DNA from: JAJNBA01 sp963842295
GTDB lineage: Bacteria; Actinomycetota; UBA4738; HRBIN12
NCBI GenBank assembly: GCA_963842295.1
Contig: CAWJFY010000011.1
Span: 62,001-126,000, forward strand
Reading direction: 5' to 3'
DNA length: 64,000 nt
Below are positions 40,679 to 49,345 of this stretch, piece after piece. Positions within the stretch are counted from its first letter, which is position 1. The number at the start of each line of letters is the position of its first letter. Made by a program: the position numbers and the translations under genes. The notes beneath the pieces are model-generated. The model had not been told where the DNA came from. It made no database searches and saw only the letters and a list, made by a program, of their open reading frames with translations.

Positions 40679-40736
40679 GACCTCGAGTTTGCCATCCCGT
40701 CCCGCATCGGTTCCGCCTGCGTCGGCGGGGGTGCCT

Positions 40737-43556
40737 ATGCTGACCGGCGTGCAGTGCGATTTCTGCGGCCACCCCCTGCCTGATGGCGCCCGCTTCTGTC
40801 CCAACTGCGGCTCGCCGGTCGCCACGACGCTCGGGACCGAAGAGCGGAAGGTGGTGACGGTCCTGTTCGCAGACCTCGTCGACTCGACCGGCCTCGCCCA
40901 ACGCCTGGATCCCGAGCGAGCTCGCGAGGTGCTCGGAGGGTTCTTCGATGCGGCGAGCGAGGAACTGCGCGCGCTCCGCGGTCACCCCGAGAAGTTCATC
41001 GGCGACGCCGTGATGGCGGTGTTCGGCCTTCCCCACGTCAGCGAGGACGACGCGGTGCGAGCCGTCCGCGCGGGACTCGCGATCCGCGACCGGATGCACC
41101 GGCTCCAGCAGTCGCTGGGTCTCGACGAGCCGCTCGAGGTTCGCGTGGGGATCGAGACGGGTGAGGCCGCGACCGGCGTCGGACCCACCGGTCAACTGCT
41201 CGTCACCGGGCAGGTGGTCAATGCCGCGGCTCGCCTACAGACCGCGGCTCAGCCGGGAGAGGTGCTCATGGGCGCCACCACGCACGCTCTGACCGAGGAG
41301 GCGGTCTCGTTCGGGCCCAAACAGGAGGTCGAGGCGAAGGGGTTCGCGGGCGCGCTGACGGCGTACCCGGTGGAAGCGCTCACCACTCGCTCTGCGCGTC
41401 GCACCATCCCGTTCGTGGGACGGTCGAACGAGCTGGACATCCTCCGCGGGAGCGTGGCGCGCGTGAACGCGACGTCGAGTCCGCTCCTCGTCTCCATCTT
41501 GGGAGAGCCGGGTGTCGGCAAGTCGCGTCTCGCCGACGAGCTGGTCGCCGGCCTCGGGTCGGACGTCACCGTCCTCTGGGGACGCGCGCAGGCCTACGGC
41601 GACACCACGACGTTCGCTCCGGTCACCGCGATCGTTCGCGAGGTGGCTCGCATCGAGGACGAGATGCCGCCCGAGGAAGCGATGCGCAGGCTCCAGGAGG
41701 TCGTCGAGGGCTGTTGCGATCCGAGCGAGGCGGAGCGGATCGCGGGACGCCTCGGACTCACGATCGGACTTGGCGCTCCGAAGCGTGAGGAATCCGTCTT
41801 CGTCCAAGACGTGCAGGGCGGGTTCGCGTCGTTGGTCGAAGGCCTCGCCTCTCAGGGCCCCGTGGTACTCGTGTTCGAGGACGTCCATGCGCTCCGTCCC
41901 CCCATGCTCGATCTGATCGAACGGATGGCGAGGACGACGAAGCACGCCCCTCAGCGCGCACTCACGATCGCACTCGGGCGGCAAGAGCTCCTCGAGGAGC
42001 GGCCCGCGTGGGGGTCGGGGGCCGTGAACGCGGTGACGCTCCGCCTGGACCCGCTCCCCGAGCGGGAAGCTCTCGAGTTGGTGCGCGAGGCGGCCGGCGG
42101 CCGGATCGGCGATGCCGAAGCCGCCGAGATCGCCGACCGAACCGGAGGCAACCCGTTCTTCATCGTCGAGACGACGGGGATGGTGCTTCGAGCCAGGCAG
42201 GACGGAGCGTCCGGTTCGGGGCGGGCTCTCCCCCCGACGGTCCAGGCGGTCGTGGCCGCCCGCCTGGACAGCCTGCGTCATCGGTTGCGCGACCTGGCCC
42301 GGCGCGCGTCCCTCTTCATCTACTCCTTCGACCTGGAGGAACTGGCGACGGTCTCGGAGGTCGACGCGGACGAGATCCGCGGCCTGGAGGAAGCCGAGAT
42401 CCTCGTCCGCGACGACGCAGGACGGGCGCCGCGCTGGCGGTTCCGACACGAGACCGTCCGCGAGGTCGCCTACGCGAGCCTGCCGAAACGCGAGCGGCTG
42501 AGCCTGCACGAGCAGATCGCCGACGCGCTGATGGAATCGGGTCACCGCTCGTATGCCGCGGACCACCTGGAGCGCGCCGCCCTGGCCTCACTCGATCTCG
42601 ACGCGGCGGATCGCCGGCTGCCCGACCGCGCGGTCGACGCCCTGATCATGGCCGGCGACCGCGCCCGCCGACGGATGGAGAGCCGTTCGGCCGTGGAGTA
42701 CTACGAGCGAGCACTGGCGCTGGCAGGTCCGGAGAGCTCTTGGGGGGCGCGGGAAGCTCGCGCGCTGGCGGGGACCGGAGAAGCGAACTATTGGCTCGGG
42801 GAGTATCCCGCCGCGAGTCAGACGTTGGCGCGGGCCATCGAGCTGGGGGAGAAGTTCGACGATGCCTGGACGCTCGCGCTCGCCCTCCGCTACCAGGGCG
42901 ACATCGCGATCAACGTCGAAGGGGACCTCGACAAGGCCGAGCAGCTCCTGGCCGACTCGCTCGCCGCGGCCGGAGAGCTCGACGACGCATGGGCGATGTC
43001 GAGGTCCCTGCTGTTCGCAGGCTGGGTGCCGTGGACGCGAGAAGACTTCGGGGAGGCGGACGAGATCTGGCACCGTGCGCTCGCGCTGGCCGAAGAGCAT
43101 GACGACACGTGGGCGCGCGTCCGGGCTCTCACCGCACTCTCCATCAACCTCGCGCAGCAGAACATCACCGAGGAAGCCGCTCGCTTGATCGAGCAGGCGA
43201 GGGAGCTCGCGCACGAGATGGGCGACCGGTTCAGCGTCGCCGTCACGATGGTCCAGCGTGGACGGCTCGACGAGGATCTCGGGAACCACGAGGAGGCGAT
43301 CTCACGGTTCGATGAGGCCATCGAGATCTTCAAGGAGCTCGGCGCCCGCTGGGAGATGGCCGACGCGCTCGCGGAGCGAGGGATCTCCTACCGCGACCTC
43401 GGACGCCTGGACGAAGGCGAGGAGGACCTCAAGAGCGCGATCCGGCTCTCGACCGAGCTCGGGGAGCAACAGATCGCGGGGTGGGGAGGCCGGGCACTCG
43501 ACCGCCTCGCCCAGATCCGCGCCGAGAACGCCCAGGAACACGTCACGGGCGGCTGA
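40737..43556 (+). CDS. Zinc-ribbon/class III cyclase/AAA-ATPase/TPR signalling protein
   Basis: A 939-residue protein in four modules. Residues 7-24 form a zinc ribbon (CDFCGHPL and CPNCGSP). A class III nucleotide cyclase domain follows: Asp46 in FADLVDST and Asp90 in KFIGDAVMAVFG are the metal-binding residues, and LVTGQVVNAAARLQ supplies the NxxxR motif. An ATPase domain has Walker A GEPGVGKSRL and Walker B PVVLVFEDVHAL. The last about 350 residues contain TPR-like repeats (AVEYYERALALAG, YRDLGRLDEGEEDL). The same layout is common in actinobacteria. Output may be cAMP, or the cyclase may be regulatory. ATG 40737 was preferred; ATG 40668 shadows the divergent gene. Confidence 0.88.
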   Translation: MLTGVQCDFCGHPLPDGARFCPNCGSPVATTLGTEERKVVTVLFADLVDSTGLAQRLDPERAREVLGGFFDAASEELRALRGHPEKFIGDAVMAVFGLPHVSEDDAVRAVRAGLAIRDRMHRLQQSLGLDEPLEVRVGIETGEAATGVGPTGQLLVTGQVVNAAARLQTAAQPGEVLMGATTHALTEEAVSFGPKQEVEAKGFAGALTAYPVEALTTRSARRTIPFVGRSNELDILRGSVARVNATSSPLLVSILGEPGVGKSRLADELVAGLGSDVTVLWGRAQAYGDTTTFAPVTAIVREVARIEDEMPPEEAMRRLQEVVEGCCDPSEAERIAGRLGLTIGLGAPKREESVFVQDVQGGFASLVEGLASQGPVVLVFEDVHALRPPMLDLIERMARTTKHAPQRALTIALGRQELLEERPAWGSGAVNAVTLRLDPLPEREALELVREAAGGRIGDAEAAEIADRTGGNPFFIVETTGMVLRARQDGASGSGRALPPTVQAVVAARLDSLRHRLRDLARRASLFIYSFDLEELATVSEVDADEIRGLEEAEILVRDDAGRAPRWRFRHETVREVAYASLPKRERLSLHEQIADALMESGHRSYAADHLERAALASLDLDAADRRLPDRAVDALIMAGDRARRRMESRSAVEYYERALALAGPESSWGAREARALAGTGEANYWLGEYPAASQTLARAIELGEKFDDAWTLALALRYQGDIAINVEGDLDKAEQLLADSLAAAGELDDAWAMSRSLLFAGWVPWTREDFGEADEIWHRALALAEEHDDTWARVRALTALSINLAQQNITEEAARLIEQARELAHEMGDRFSVAVTMVQRGRLDEDLGNHEEAISRFDEAIEIFKELGARWEMADALAERGISYRDLGRLDEGEEDLKSAIRLSTELGEQQIAGWGGRALDRLAQIRAENAQEHVTGG

Positions 43557-43575
43557 GCCCGAGCCCACCGCGCCG

Positions 43576-43851
43576 TCACAGCAGCGAGGACTGTCCCCGG
43601 GTCGCCTTGCGTCCTCTCGACCGGCCCAACGCCGGCTCGTCGGCAGACGGATGCTCCACGAGCGCGACGACGCGAGCCGACATGAAGCGCCCGGTCCTGA
43701 CCGCCTTGCCGCCGCGGGTGACCTCGGCGACCTCCACGACACCCCTTCCCGTGGACACCTCCACACGGCGCCCCGCGCGGGTCGCTTCGATCTCGTAGGT
43801 CTGGACCCCGTTGCCGATGTCCACCACGATCTCGACCCGGTCGCCCCTCAT
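43576..43851 (-). CDS. Hypothetical small basic protein
   Basis: A 91-residue protein with a beta-rich first half (RVEIVVDIGNGVQTYEIEATRAGRRVEVSTG) and a middle VVEVAEVTRGGKAVRTGRFMSARVVALVEH. The tail is basic (GRSRGRKATRGQSSLL). It is short, basic and lacks signals or membrane segments, suggesting a cytoplasmic nucleic-acid- or protein-binding role, but I do not recognise a family. ATG 43851 is the only good start. It converges with the cyclase gene and diverges from the DUF72 gene. Confidence 0.6.
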   Translation of the reverse strand: MRGDRVEIVVDIGNGVQTYEIEATRAGRRVEVSTGRGVVEVAEVTRGGKAVRTGRFMSARVVALVEHPSADEPALGRSRGRKATRGQSSLL

Positions 43852-43977
43852 GCGTGCATGATAGGCGCCTCCTCTCATCCGATGCGCGGGAGGTCTTTCG
43901 CCGATGCGCCGATCCGGTTTCCGGGAGGTGGCCTTCGGACAAGAAGCGGGAAACGACACTTCGAGAAGGAGGGATGA

Positions 43978-44700
43978 GTGCGCGCCATCCACATCGGCAC
44001 GAGCGGATGGCAGTACGACGACTGGCGCGGACGCTTCTACCCGAACGACCTGCCGCAGCGGAGGTGGCTCGAGTTCTACTCCCGCCACTTCCGGACGGTC
44101 GAGGTGAACAACTCCTTCTATCGGCTGCCGGAGCGCAAGACGTTCCAACGATGGCGGGAGCAGACGCCGGCTGGGTTCGTCGTCGCGGTGAAGGCGAGCC
44201 GGTTCATCACGCACATGAAGCGGCTACGGGATCCCGAGGAGCCGGTGTCGCTGCTCTGGGAGCGAGCGAGCGGCCTCGGAGACCGGCTCGGCCCGGTGCT
44301 CTTCCAGCTCCCGCCCCGGTTCCCGGTGGAGGTGAAGCGGTTGCGCCGACTCCTGTCGTCGCTCCCGAGGGAGATGCGCCCTGCCTTCGAGTTCAGGGAT
44401 CCGTCCTGGTACACCGACGAGGTCTTCCAGCTGCTCGATGGCGCAGGCGCCGCCCTCGTCTGGCCAGACCGACCAGGGATACGACCCACGCTGCCCGCGC
44501 TCGGCGGATGGCTCTACGTCCGCTTCCACCAAGGGACGGCTCGCGGACCCGACTATCGGCGCGACAAGCTCCGGCGATGGGCGTCGCGGATCGCGGCGGC
44601 GAACGCCGAGGAAGCGTTCATCTACTTCAACAACGACCAGACCGGCGCCGCGATCCGCGACGCCCACACGATGATCGAGCTCCTCGGCGAGAGAGGATGA
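43978..44700 (+). CDS. DUF72 (YecE-like) protein
   Basis: A 240-residue TIM-barrel-like protein of the DUF72 family. The start IHIGTSGWQYDDWRGRFYP is diagnostic, followed by FYSRHFRTVEVNNSFYRLP, TPAGFVVAVKASRFITHMKR, LGPVLFQLPPRF and AFEFRDPSW. Near the C-terminus is YVRFHQGT and AFIYFNNDQTGAAIRDA. Function unknown; homologues are widespread. The GTG at 43978 follows GAAGGAGGGATGA. Its stop overlaps the next start (ATGA), so the two are co-translated. Confidence 0.9.
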   Translation: MRAIHIGTSGWQYDDWRGRFYPNDLPQRRWLEFYSRHFRTVEVNNSFYRLPERKTFQRWREQTPAGFVVAVKASRFITHMKRLRDPEEPVSLLWERASGLGDRLGPVLFQLPPRFPVEVKRLRRLLSSLPREMRPAFEFRDPSWYTDEVFQLLDGAGAALVWPDRPGIRPTLPALGGWLYVRFHQGTARGPDYRRDKLRRWASRIAAANAEEAFIYFNNDQTGAAIRDAHTMIELLGERG

Positions 44701-45131
44701 CCGTGGAGCCGCGAAGGATCGACCTCGATGCGCTCCTCAACGCGCACGCGTTCATGCGCGTCGAGCGTCCTCCCCAGCTGTGGGAGGTGGACGTCGATGA
44801 CGAACCGTTCATCCGGATGCTGGGAGAGATGATCGTCGTGGGTCTCCTCCATCACGACGTGCTCGCGGAGCTGACACTGAATGCCTCCAACGTGACGGTG
44901 GGCGACGAGGGGCCGGACGGGGTCGACGCCGGGGACTACGTCGCGATCTCGATCAAGGGACCAGGTGCCTGGGAGCCGGACGCGAGGTGGACCCCGGCGT
45001 CCACGGAACCTTTCTGGGGTCCCGACCTCGATGCCGCGGTCCGGGCCGCCTCTGCGTCGTTCGCCTACCGTCGGCGGCTCGGTGAGAACGAGGGCTCGAT
45101 CACGGTCTTCGTCTCTCGATCGGCCGCGTAG
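44697..45131 (+). CDS. Hypothetical protein coupled to the DUF72 gene
   Basis: A 144-residue acidic protein beginning MTVEPRRIDLDALLNAHAF. It has a mid-part ELTLNASNVTVGDEGPDGVDAGDYVAISIKGPG with a beta-rich look, and a tail AVRAASASFAYRRRLGENEGSITVFVSR. No family recognised, no signal peptide, no membrane helix. Overlap with the DUF72 stop (ATGA), and the thioredoxin-like gene starting one base beyond its stop, suggest one transcript of three genes (43978-45717). Confidence 0.65.
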   Translation: MTVEPRRIDLDALLNAHAFMRVERPPQLWEVDVDDEPFIRMLGEMIVVGLLHHDVLAELTLNASNVTVGDEGPDGVDAGDYVAISIKGPGAWEPDARWTPASTEPFWGPDLDAAVRAASASFAYRRRLGENEGSITVFVSRSAA

Positions 45132-45132
45132 C

Positions 45133-45717
45133 ATGTTCAGCATGGCCGCGACCTCCACGATGCTGGCACTCGGCACGACGGCGCCCGAGTTCGCGCTCGC
45201 AGACGTCGCCTCCGGGCGAACGGTGACGCTCCACGACTTCGGCGACCAGAAGGCCCTGCTGGTCATGTTCATCTGCCGCCACTGCCCCTATGTCGCCCAC
45301 GTCCGTCCCGCGATCGCGGCGCTCGCCCGCGAGCACGTCGGGTCCGGACTGGGGATCGTCGCGATCAGCGCGAACGACCCGGACGCGTATCCCGAGGATG
45401 CTCCCGAAGGGCTCGCGGCGGAGGTCGTCGAAGCCGGCTACACGTTCCCCTACCTCTTCGACGAGACACAGGAGGTGGCGAAGACGTACACGGCCGCGTG
45501 CACGCCGGACTTCTTCCTCTTCGATGCCGACCGCCGGCTCGTGTACCGAGGGCAGTTCGACGCGAGCCGTCCCGGGAACGGCGTGCCGGTCACCGGCGAA
45601 GACCTCCGAGCGGCGATCGACGCCGTGCTCGGGGAGCGGCCAGTCTCTGAGGACCAGCGTCCGAGCGTCGGCTGCAGCATCAAGTGGCGTCCGGGGAACG
45701 AACCGGATCCTGGGTAA
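45133..45717 (+). CDS. Thioredoxin-fold (AhpC/TSA-like) protein
   Basis: A 194-residue thioredoxin-family protein. It starts MLALGTTAPEFALADVASGRTVTLHDFGD, then has LLVMFICRHCPYVAHVRPAI with the CxxC redox pair (CRHC). VAISANDPDAYPEDAPEGLA follows, then FDETQEVAKTYTAACTPDFFLFDADRRLVYRGQFD. The pattern is the peroxiredoxin-like/ResA-like group often called 'thioredoxin family protein' of about 190 residues. It should act as a cytoplasmic thiol reductase or peroxidase; no signal is seen. The start is ATG 45133 or 45142. A hairpin at 45807 follows. Confidence 0.88.
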   Translation: MFSMAATSTMLALGTTAPEFALADVASGRTVTLHDFGDQKALLVMFICRHCPYVAHVRPAIAALAREHVGSGLGIVAISANDPDAYPEDAPEGLAAEVVEAGYTFPYLFDETQEVAKTYTAACTPDFFLFDADRRLVYRGQFDASRPGNGVPVTGEDLRAAIDAVLGERPVSEDQRPSVGCSIKWRPGNEPDPG

Positions 45718-45806
45718 CTCACTCCGTCGGACAACGGCGATCCTCGATCGAGACGAGCCGACAGGGAGAGTCGAGCATCGGAGCAGCATCGACGTGAAGC
45801 CTCGGC

Positions 45807-45828
45807 CACACCCTTTGGCGAGGGTGTG
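45807..45828. terminator. 8-bp hairpin downstream of the thioredoxin-like gene
   Basis: CACACCCT pairs with AGGGTGTG around the loop TTGGCG, 90 bases past the stop. It may be a terminator or an RNA-level regulatory hairpin before the gene at 45882. The arms are perfect but short. Confidence 0.4.
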
Positions 45829-45881
45829 CGAGCCGGCTCGGCCGGGTACGTGGTCAGGGAGCCGACCGGAGGAGGCGAGTC

Positions 45882-46115
45882 ATGACGAACACCGAGCGAT
45901 CCGAGCCCGACCCGATGGACATCGGCCAGCCCGAGGAGGCTCAACTAGCCGACGAGGAGGTCGGACAGGGAAACGCTGCGCAGGCCGACAAGCCGGATGA
46001 GGACAAAGCCGAGGACGAGCTCGAGGCGCTCGACGGCGGAGCCGAGACGATGGCCGACCTCGACGAGGAAGCCGGCCAGGCGAACCGGCCCGGCACGGAA
46101 CGACCGCCCGTCTGA
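45882..46115 (+). CDS. Small highly acidic hypothetical protein
   Basis: A 77-residue, strongly acidic, low-complexity protein (Glu/Asp/Ala/Gln rich, e.g. GQPEEAQLADEEVGQGNAAQ) with no hydrophobic core. It is probably disordered. ATG 45882 follows GGAGGCGAG. Composition suggests a chaperone-like, DNA-mimic or stress protein, but there is no direct evidence. It precedes the P450 gene on the same strand. Confidence 0.6.
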   Translation: MTNTERSEPDPMDIGQPEEAQLADEEVGQGNAAQADKPDEDKAEDELEALDGGAETMADLDEEAGQANRPGTERPPV

Positions 46116-46188
46116 TCGGAGGGAACCTCTCTCTCATCGCGGAGCCTTGATCTCTGCTGCTGTCGCGCATCCTCGATATCGTCGGTCC

Positions 46189-47388
46189 ATGCGCTTCGCG
46201 CCGACGGACGTGGGGTTCATCGCGGATCCGTACCGCGAGTACGCGGAACTCAGGCATTCCGCGCCCGTCGTCTACGACGATGCGACCGATCACTGGCTGA
46301 TCTCCCGATACCGAGACGTCGATGCCCTCCTGCGAGACCGCAGATTCGGTCGCACCTACCTGCACATGGCGACCCACGACGAGATGGATCGGCCGGCCCC
46401 GCCGGACTGGCACGCGCCGTTCTGGCACCTGATCAACGCCGGTATCCTCGACATGGAGCCGCCCGACCACACCCGCGTTCGCAAGCTCGTGTCGAAGGCA
46501 TTCACGCCGAGATTCGTCGAGGCGCTACGGCCGCGAGTGCGGTCGATCTTCGACGGGCTGCTCGATGACGTCACGGGTGCCGGTGAGTTCGACATGCTGC
46601 CCACCCTCGCCGAGCCGCTGCCGGTCACCGTGATCGCCGAGATGCTCGGCGTCCCGGCGGCCGACCATCACCTGCTCAGGCCGTGGTCCGCCGACATCGT
46701 GAAGATGTACGAGCTGCACCCTTCGAAGACGGCGCAGCAGGACGCGGTCCGGGCGAGCGTCGAGTTCTCCGACTATCTGCGAGGGCTCGCCCGCGAACGG
46801 CGCCGGCGTCCCGGTGAGGACCTGATCTCGGGGCTCGTCCATGTGATCGAACAAGGAGAGATGCTCACCGAGGACGAGCTCGTGGGCACGTGTGTGCTGC
46901 TCCTCAATGCCGGGCACGAAGCGACGGTGAACTCCACGCTGCTGGGCTGGTGGGCACTCTTCCGGCATCCGGATCGCCTGAAGGAGCTCCGAGCCGACCC
47001 GTCCCTCTTGCCGACCGCGATCGAGGAGCTCCTGCGCTTCCAGACGCCGCTCCCGATGTTCGAGCGATGGGTTCTGGAGCCCTTCGAGCTCCACGGGGTT
47101 GCGATCCCGAAGGGAGCCGAGCTCGGGCTGCTGTTCGACTCCGCGAACCGCGACCCCGAGGTCTTCGAGGATCCCGACGAGCTCCGTCTGGATCGGCGGC
47201 CGAACCCGCATCTCACGTTCGGCGCCGGGATCCACTTCTGCCTGGGCGCGCCCCTCGGCAGGATGGAGCTGCAGATCTCGTTGGGGGCGTTGCTGGAACG
47301 ATTCCCCGACCTGGAGCTCGTCGAGGAGCCGGCGTTCAGGCCCAACTACATCATCCGGGGGCTGGAGGGCCTCCGCGTCAGTCCGTAG
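46189..47388 (+). CDS. Cytochrome P450
   Basis: A 399-residue bacterial P450. The I-helix is LLLNAGHEATVNST (AGxExT), the K-helix is EELLRFQ (ExxR), and the heme loop is FGAGIHFCLGAPLGRMEL with the axial Cys. It has LDMEPPDHTRVRKLVSKAF, the usual CYP105-like N-terminal block. It should hydroxylate a hydrophobic molecule using electrons from a ferredoxin and reductase, none of which is encoded nearby. I chose ATG 46189; the longer frame from 45997 is a shadow of the acidic ORF. A CMD gene follows. Confidence 0.93.
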   Translation: MRFAPTDVGFIADPYREYAELRHSAPVVYDDATDHWLISRYRDVDALLRDRRFGRTYLHMATHDEMDRPAPPDWHAPFWHLINAGILDMEPPDHTRVRKLVSKAFTPRFVEALRPRVRSIFDGLLDDVTGAGEFDMLPTLAEPLPVTVIAEMLGVPAADHHLLRPWSADIVKMYELHPSKTAQQDAVRASVEFSDYLRGLARERRRRPGEDLISGLVHVIEQGEMLTEDELVGTCVLLLNAGHEATVNSTLLGWWALFRHPDRLKELRADPSLLPTAIEELLRFQTPLPMFERWVLEPFELHGVAIPKGAELGLLFDSANRDPEVFEDPDELRLDRRPNPHLTFGAGIHFCLGAPLGRMELQISLGALLERFPDLELVEEPAFRPNYIIRGLEGLRVSP

Positions 47389-47418
47389 GCCGAGGGGCCA
47401 GAGGAAGGAGCACACCGG

Positions 47419-47784
47419 TTGAGCGACGAAAGGTATGAGCGGGGTCGGAAGCGGTTCCTCGAGGTGCACGACGAGAAGGCCCTCGCCACGGTCGAGGGCC
47501 TCGGAGAACTCGGACGAGCCGTCGTCGAGTTCGCGTACGGAGAGGTGTACTCGCGGCCGGGGCTCACGCTCCGAGACCGCGAGATCGCGGCCGTCGCCGC
47601 GCTGGTGGCGACCGGTCGGTCCTCGCAGATCCCGCAGCACATTCGCGCCTCACTGAAGGCCGGACTCACGCCGGACGAGCTGCGGGAGATCATCCTGCAG
47701 ACGGCTACGATCGCAGGCTTCCCTCCGGCGATGAACGCGATGTCGACGCTGCAGACCGTCTTGGGCGGCCGAGGCAAGACCTGA
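47419..47784 (+). CDS. Carboxymuconolactone decarboxylase-family (CMD) protein
   Basis: A 121-residue CMD-fold protein: LGRAVVEFAYGEVYSRPGLTLRDREIAAVAALVATGRSSQIPQHIRASLKAGLTPDELREIILQTATIAGFP (core LTLRDREIAAVAALVATG, HIRASLKAGLTPDELREII). The histidine in PQHIRASL and the aligned glutamate correspond to the catalytic region of gamma-carboxymuconolactone decarboxylase. There is no cysteine pair, so it is not an AhpD-type peroxidase. It starts at TTG 47419, 30 bases after the P450 stop. A pathway link with the P450 is possible but unproven. Confidence 0.85.
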   Translation: MSDERYERGRKRFLEVHDEKALATVEGLGELGRAVVEFAYGEVYSRPGLTLRDREIAAVAALVATGRSSQIPQHIRASLKAGLTPDELREIILQTATIAGFPPAMNAMSTLQTVLGGRGKT

Positions 47785-47796
47785 TCCGTCCCAGGG

Positions 47797-48255
47797 TCAG
47801 TCGGGCCGGGCGGGCACGACGCCATCGGTGGGGGACGCCTGCTCGGCCGCCAGCCGGACCCGCTCGTACTCGAGGACCCTTCCCCAGGGCACGTGGACCT
47901 TCCTCAGATGGATCGTCGCGCTCTCGACGTTCAAGGCCTCTACGACGAGGAAGTCCGCCGTCCACGGTCCCGGCTCGAACCGATCGGTTCGCACCCGCAG
48001 CGTCTCACCCGCCTCGGAGCCGTCGTCGATCCAGGCGCGGATCTCCATATGCGCCCCGAGCTCAGGCTCGCCCAGAGGCTGGATCACGTCGCGCGCGTAT
48101 CGGACGACCCGATGCCACGGGATGAAAGTCGTCTCGTACATCGTGATCCCGCGCTCGGTGGCCCCGAACGACTCGATCGGCACCTCGTGGATCGTGATGC
48201 GTCCTCCCGGATCGGCGAGATGGACGCGATAGACAGCACTCTCGCGGGCGCTCAT
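47797..48255 (-). CDS. Hypothetical protein with a repeated W-x-RV-x-x-Y motif
   Basis: A 152-residue protein without recognisable family. Two parallel pieces, FIPWHRVVRYARD and HVPWGRVLEYERV, suggest an internal duplication. Between them is ELGAHMEIRAWIDDGSEAGETLRVRTDRFEPG. It has no signal or membrane segment. It converges with the CMD gene and lies 36 bases from the start of the beta-propeller lipoprotein stop. Confidence 0.6.
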   Translation of the reverse strand: MSARESAVYRVHLADPGGRITIHEVPIESFGATERGITMYETTFIPWHRVVRYARDVIQPLGEPELGAHMEIRAWIDDGSEAGETLRVRTDRFEPGPWTADFLVVEALNVESATIHLRKVHVPWGRVLEYERVRLAAEQASPTDGVVPARPD

Positions 48256-48291
48256 AACGTGCGAAGCCTAACCCTCGGCGGTGGGGGCGAC

Positions 48292-49284
48292 TCAGGTCGC
48301 GTCCTCATCGAGCCGGAAGACCGTGTTCGAGAGGAAGTCCACGGTCCACAGATTTCCGGCGGCGGGGATGGGCCCGAAGCCAACCAGGTCGATCTGATCC
48401 ACGACCTCCCCGGTGCCTGAGTCCAGCCGGAAGATCGTCCCGTTGTTCCCGGAGATCCAGTACGAGTCTCCGATCACGACGCCTCCGAACAGGGAGCCGT
48501 CCACAGGGAGTCGATCCCGGACCCGCCCTGTTCGGAGATCCACGCGCAGCACGTTCCCCTCGAAGGAGCTCGAGACCCACATGAGGTTCCCGCCGATCGC
48601 GAGCCCCTCCGGTTCGAAGGACTCGAGCTTGATCCGTTCGACGATCGAATCGCTCGCGGGGTCGATCCGAACGAGTTCGCTCCTTCCCGCGATCGTCCAG
48701 ATCTGGTCGCCGTCCACCGCGAGGCCGCCGAGCGGTCCTTCGACGTCGATCCGCGCGACGACCCGCTTCGACTCGGGATCGATCTGCACCACCTGTTCGG
48801 CCTGGCCCGCGACGCCCCACAGGCCCGAGGGGGTCGAGGTGACGCCGAAAACGCCGCCGGGGATCCGGATCCGGTCGATCACCTCGCCGCGCGCCGGGTC
48901 GAAGGCGACGAGGGTTCCGGCGTTCGGCGTCTCGATCCAGAGCGTGCCGTCGCGCTCGACCATCCCGCACGGACCTCCCGGCATCCGGAAGGTCTCGAGA
49001 ACCTCGTTCGTCGCTGGGTCGATCTCGATCAGCTCGTTGCCGTCGAACGCCGTGACCCAGACGTGGCCTCCGGCTTCGGCGAGGTAGCACGGACTGCCGT
49101 CAACGGAGATCTCGGCCAGGACCCCTTCGTCGAGCTCCGGGGTCGGGGTCGCGGTGATCGCCGGTGTGGGCGGCGACGGGAACTCGCCGATCACGTCGCC
49201 CGCACAGGCAGCGAGGACGCCTGCGAGCACGGAAAGGCCAACGAACCGCAACGGCCGTCTGACTCGAGATGTCGCTCCGCTCAC
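48292..49284 (-). CDS. Beta-propeller lipoprotein (Vgb/YncE-like)
   Basis: A 330-residue exported protein. The signal peptide ends in a lipobox (LSVLAGVLAACAGD, Cys27). The mature chain has about six repeats of the form G-x-W-V-x-(A/S)...-I-D-P-(A/S/E)...-V (e.g. HVWVTAFDGNELIEIDPAT, LWIETPNAGTLVAFDPAR, IWTIAGRSELVRIDPASD), the blade pattern of SMP-30/Vgb/YncE propellers. It is anchored on the outer face of the membrane and probably binds a ligand or protein. The start is GTG 49284. It diverges from the PAC2 gene at 49346. Confidence 0.87.
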   Translation of the reverse strand: MSGATSRVRRPLRFVGLSVLAGVLAACAGDVIGEFPSPPTPAITATPTPELDEGVLAEISVDGSPCYLAEAGGHVWVTAFDGNELIEIDPATNEVLETFRMPGGPCGMVERDGTLWIETPNAGTLVAFDPARGEVIDRIRIPGGVFGVTSTPSGLWGVAGQAEQVVQIDPESKRVVARIDVEGPLGGLAVDGDQIWTIAGRSELVRIDPASDSIVERIKLESFEPEGLAIGGNLMWVSSSFEGNVLRVDLRTGRVRDRLPVDGSLFGGVVIGDSYWISGNNGTIFRLDSGTGEVVDQIDLVGFGPIPAAGNLWTVDFLSNTVFRLDEDAT

Positions 49285-49345
49285 GTCCCTAGTACGTCGA
49301 GACGCCCCAGGGGGGCTCTGTGGCCATGAGGTCTATGCTCGAACG

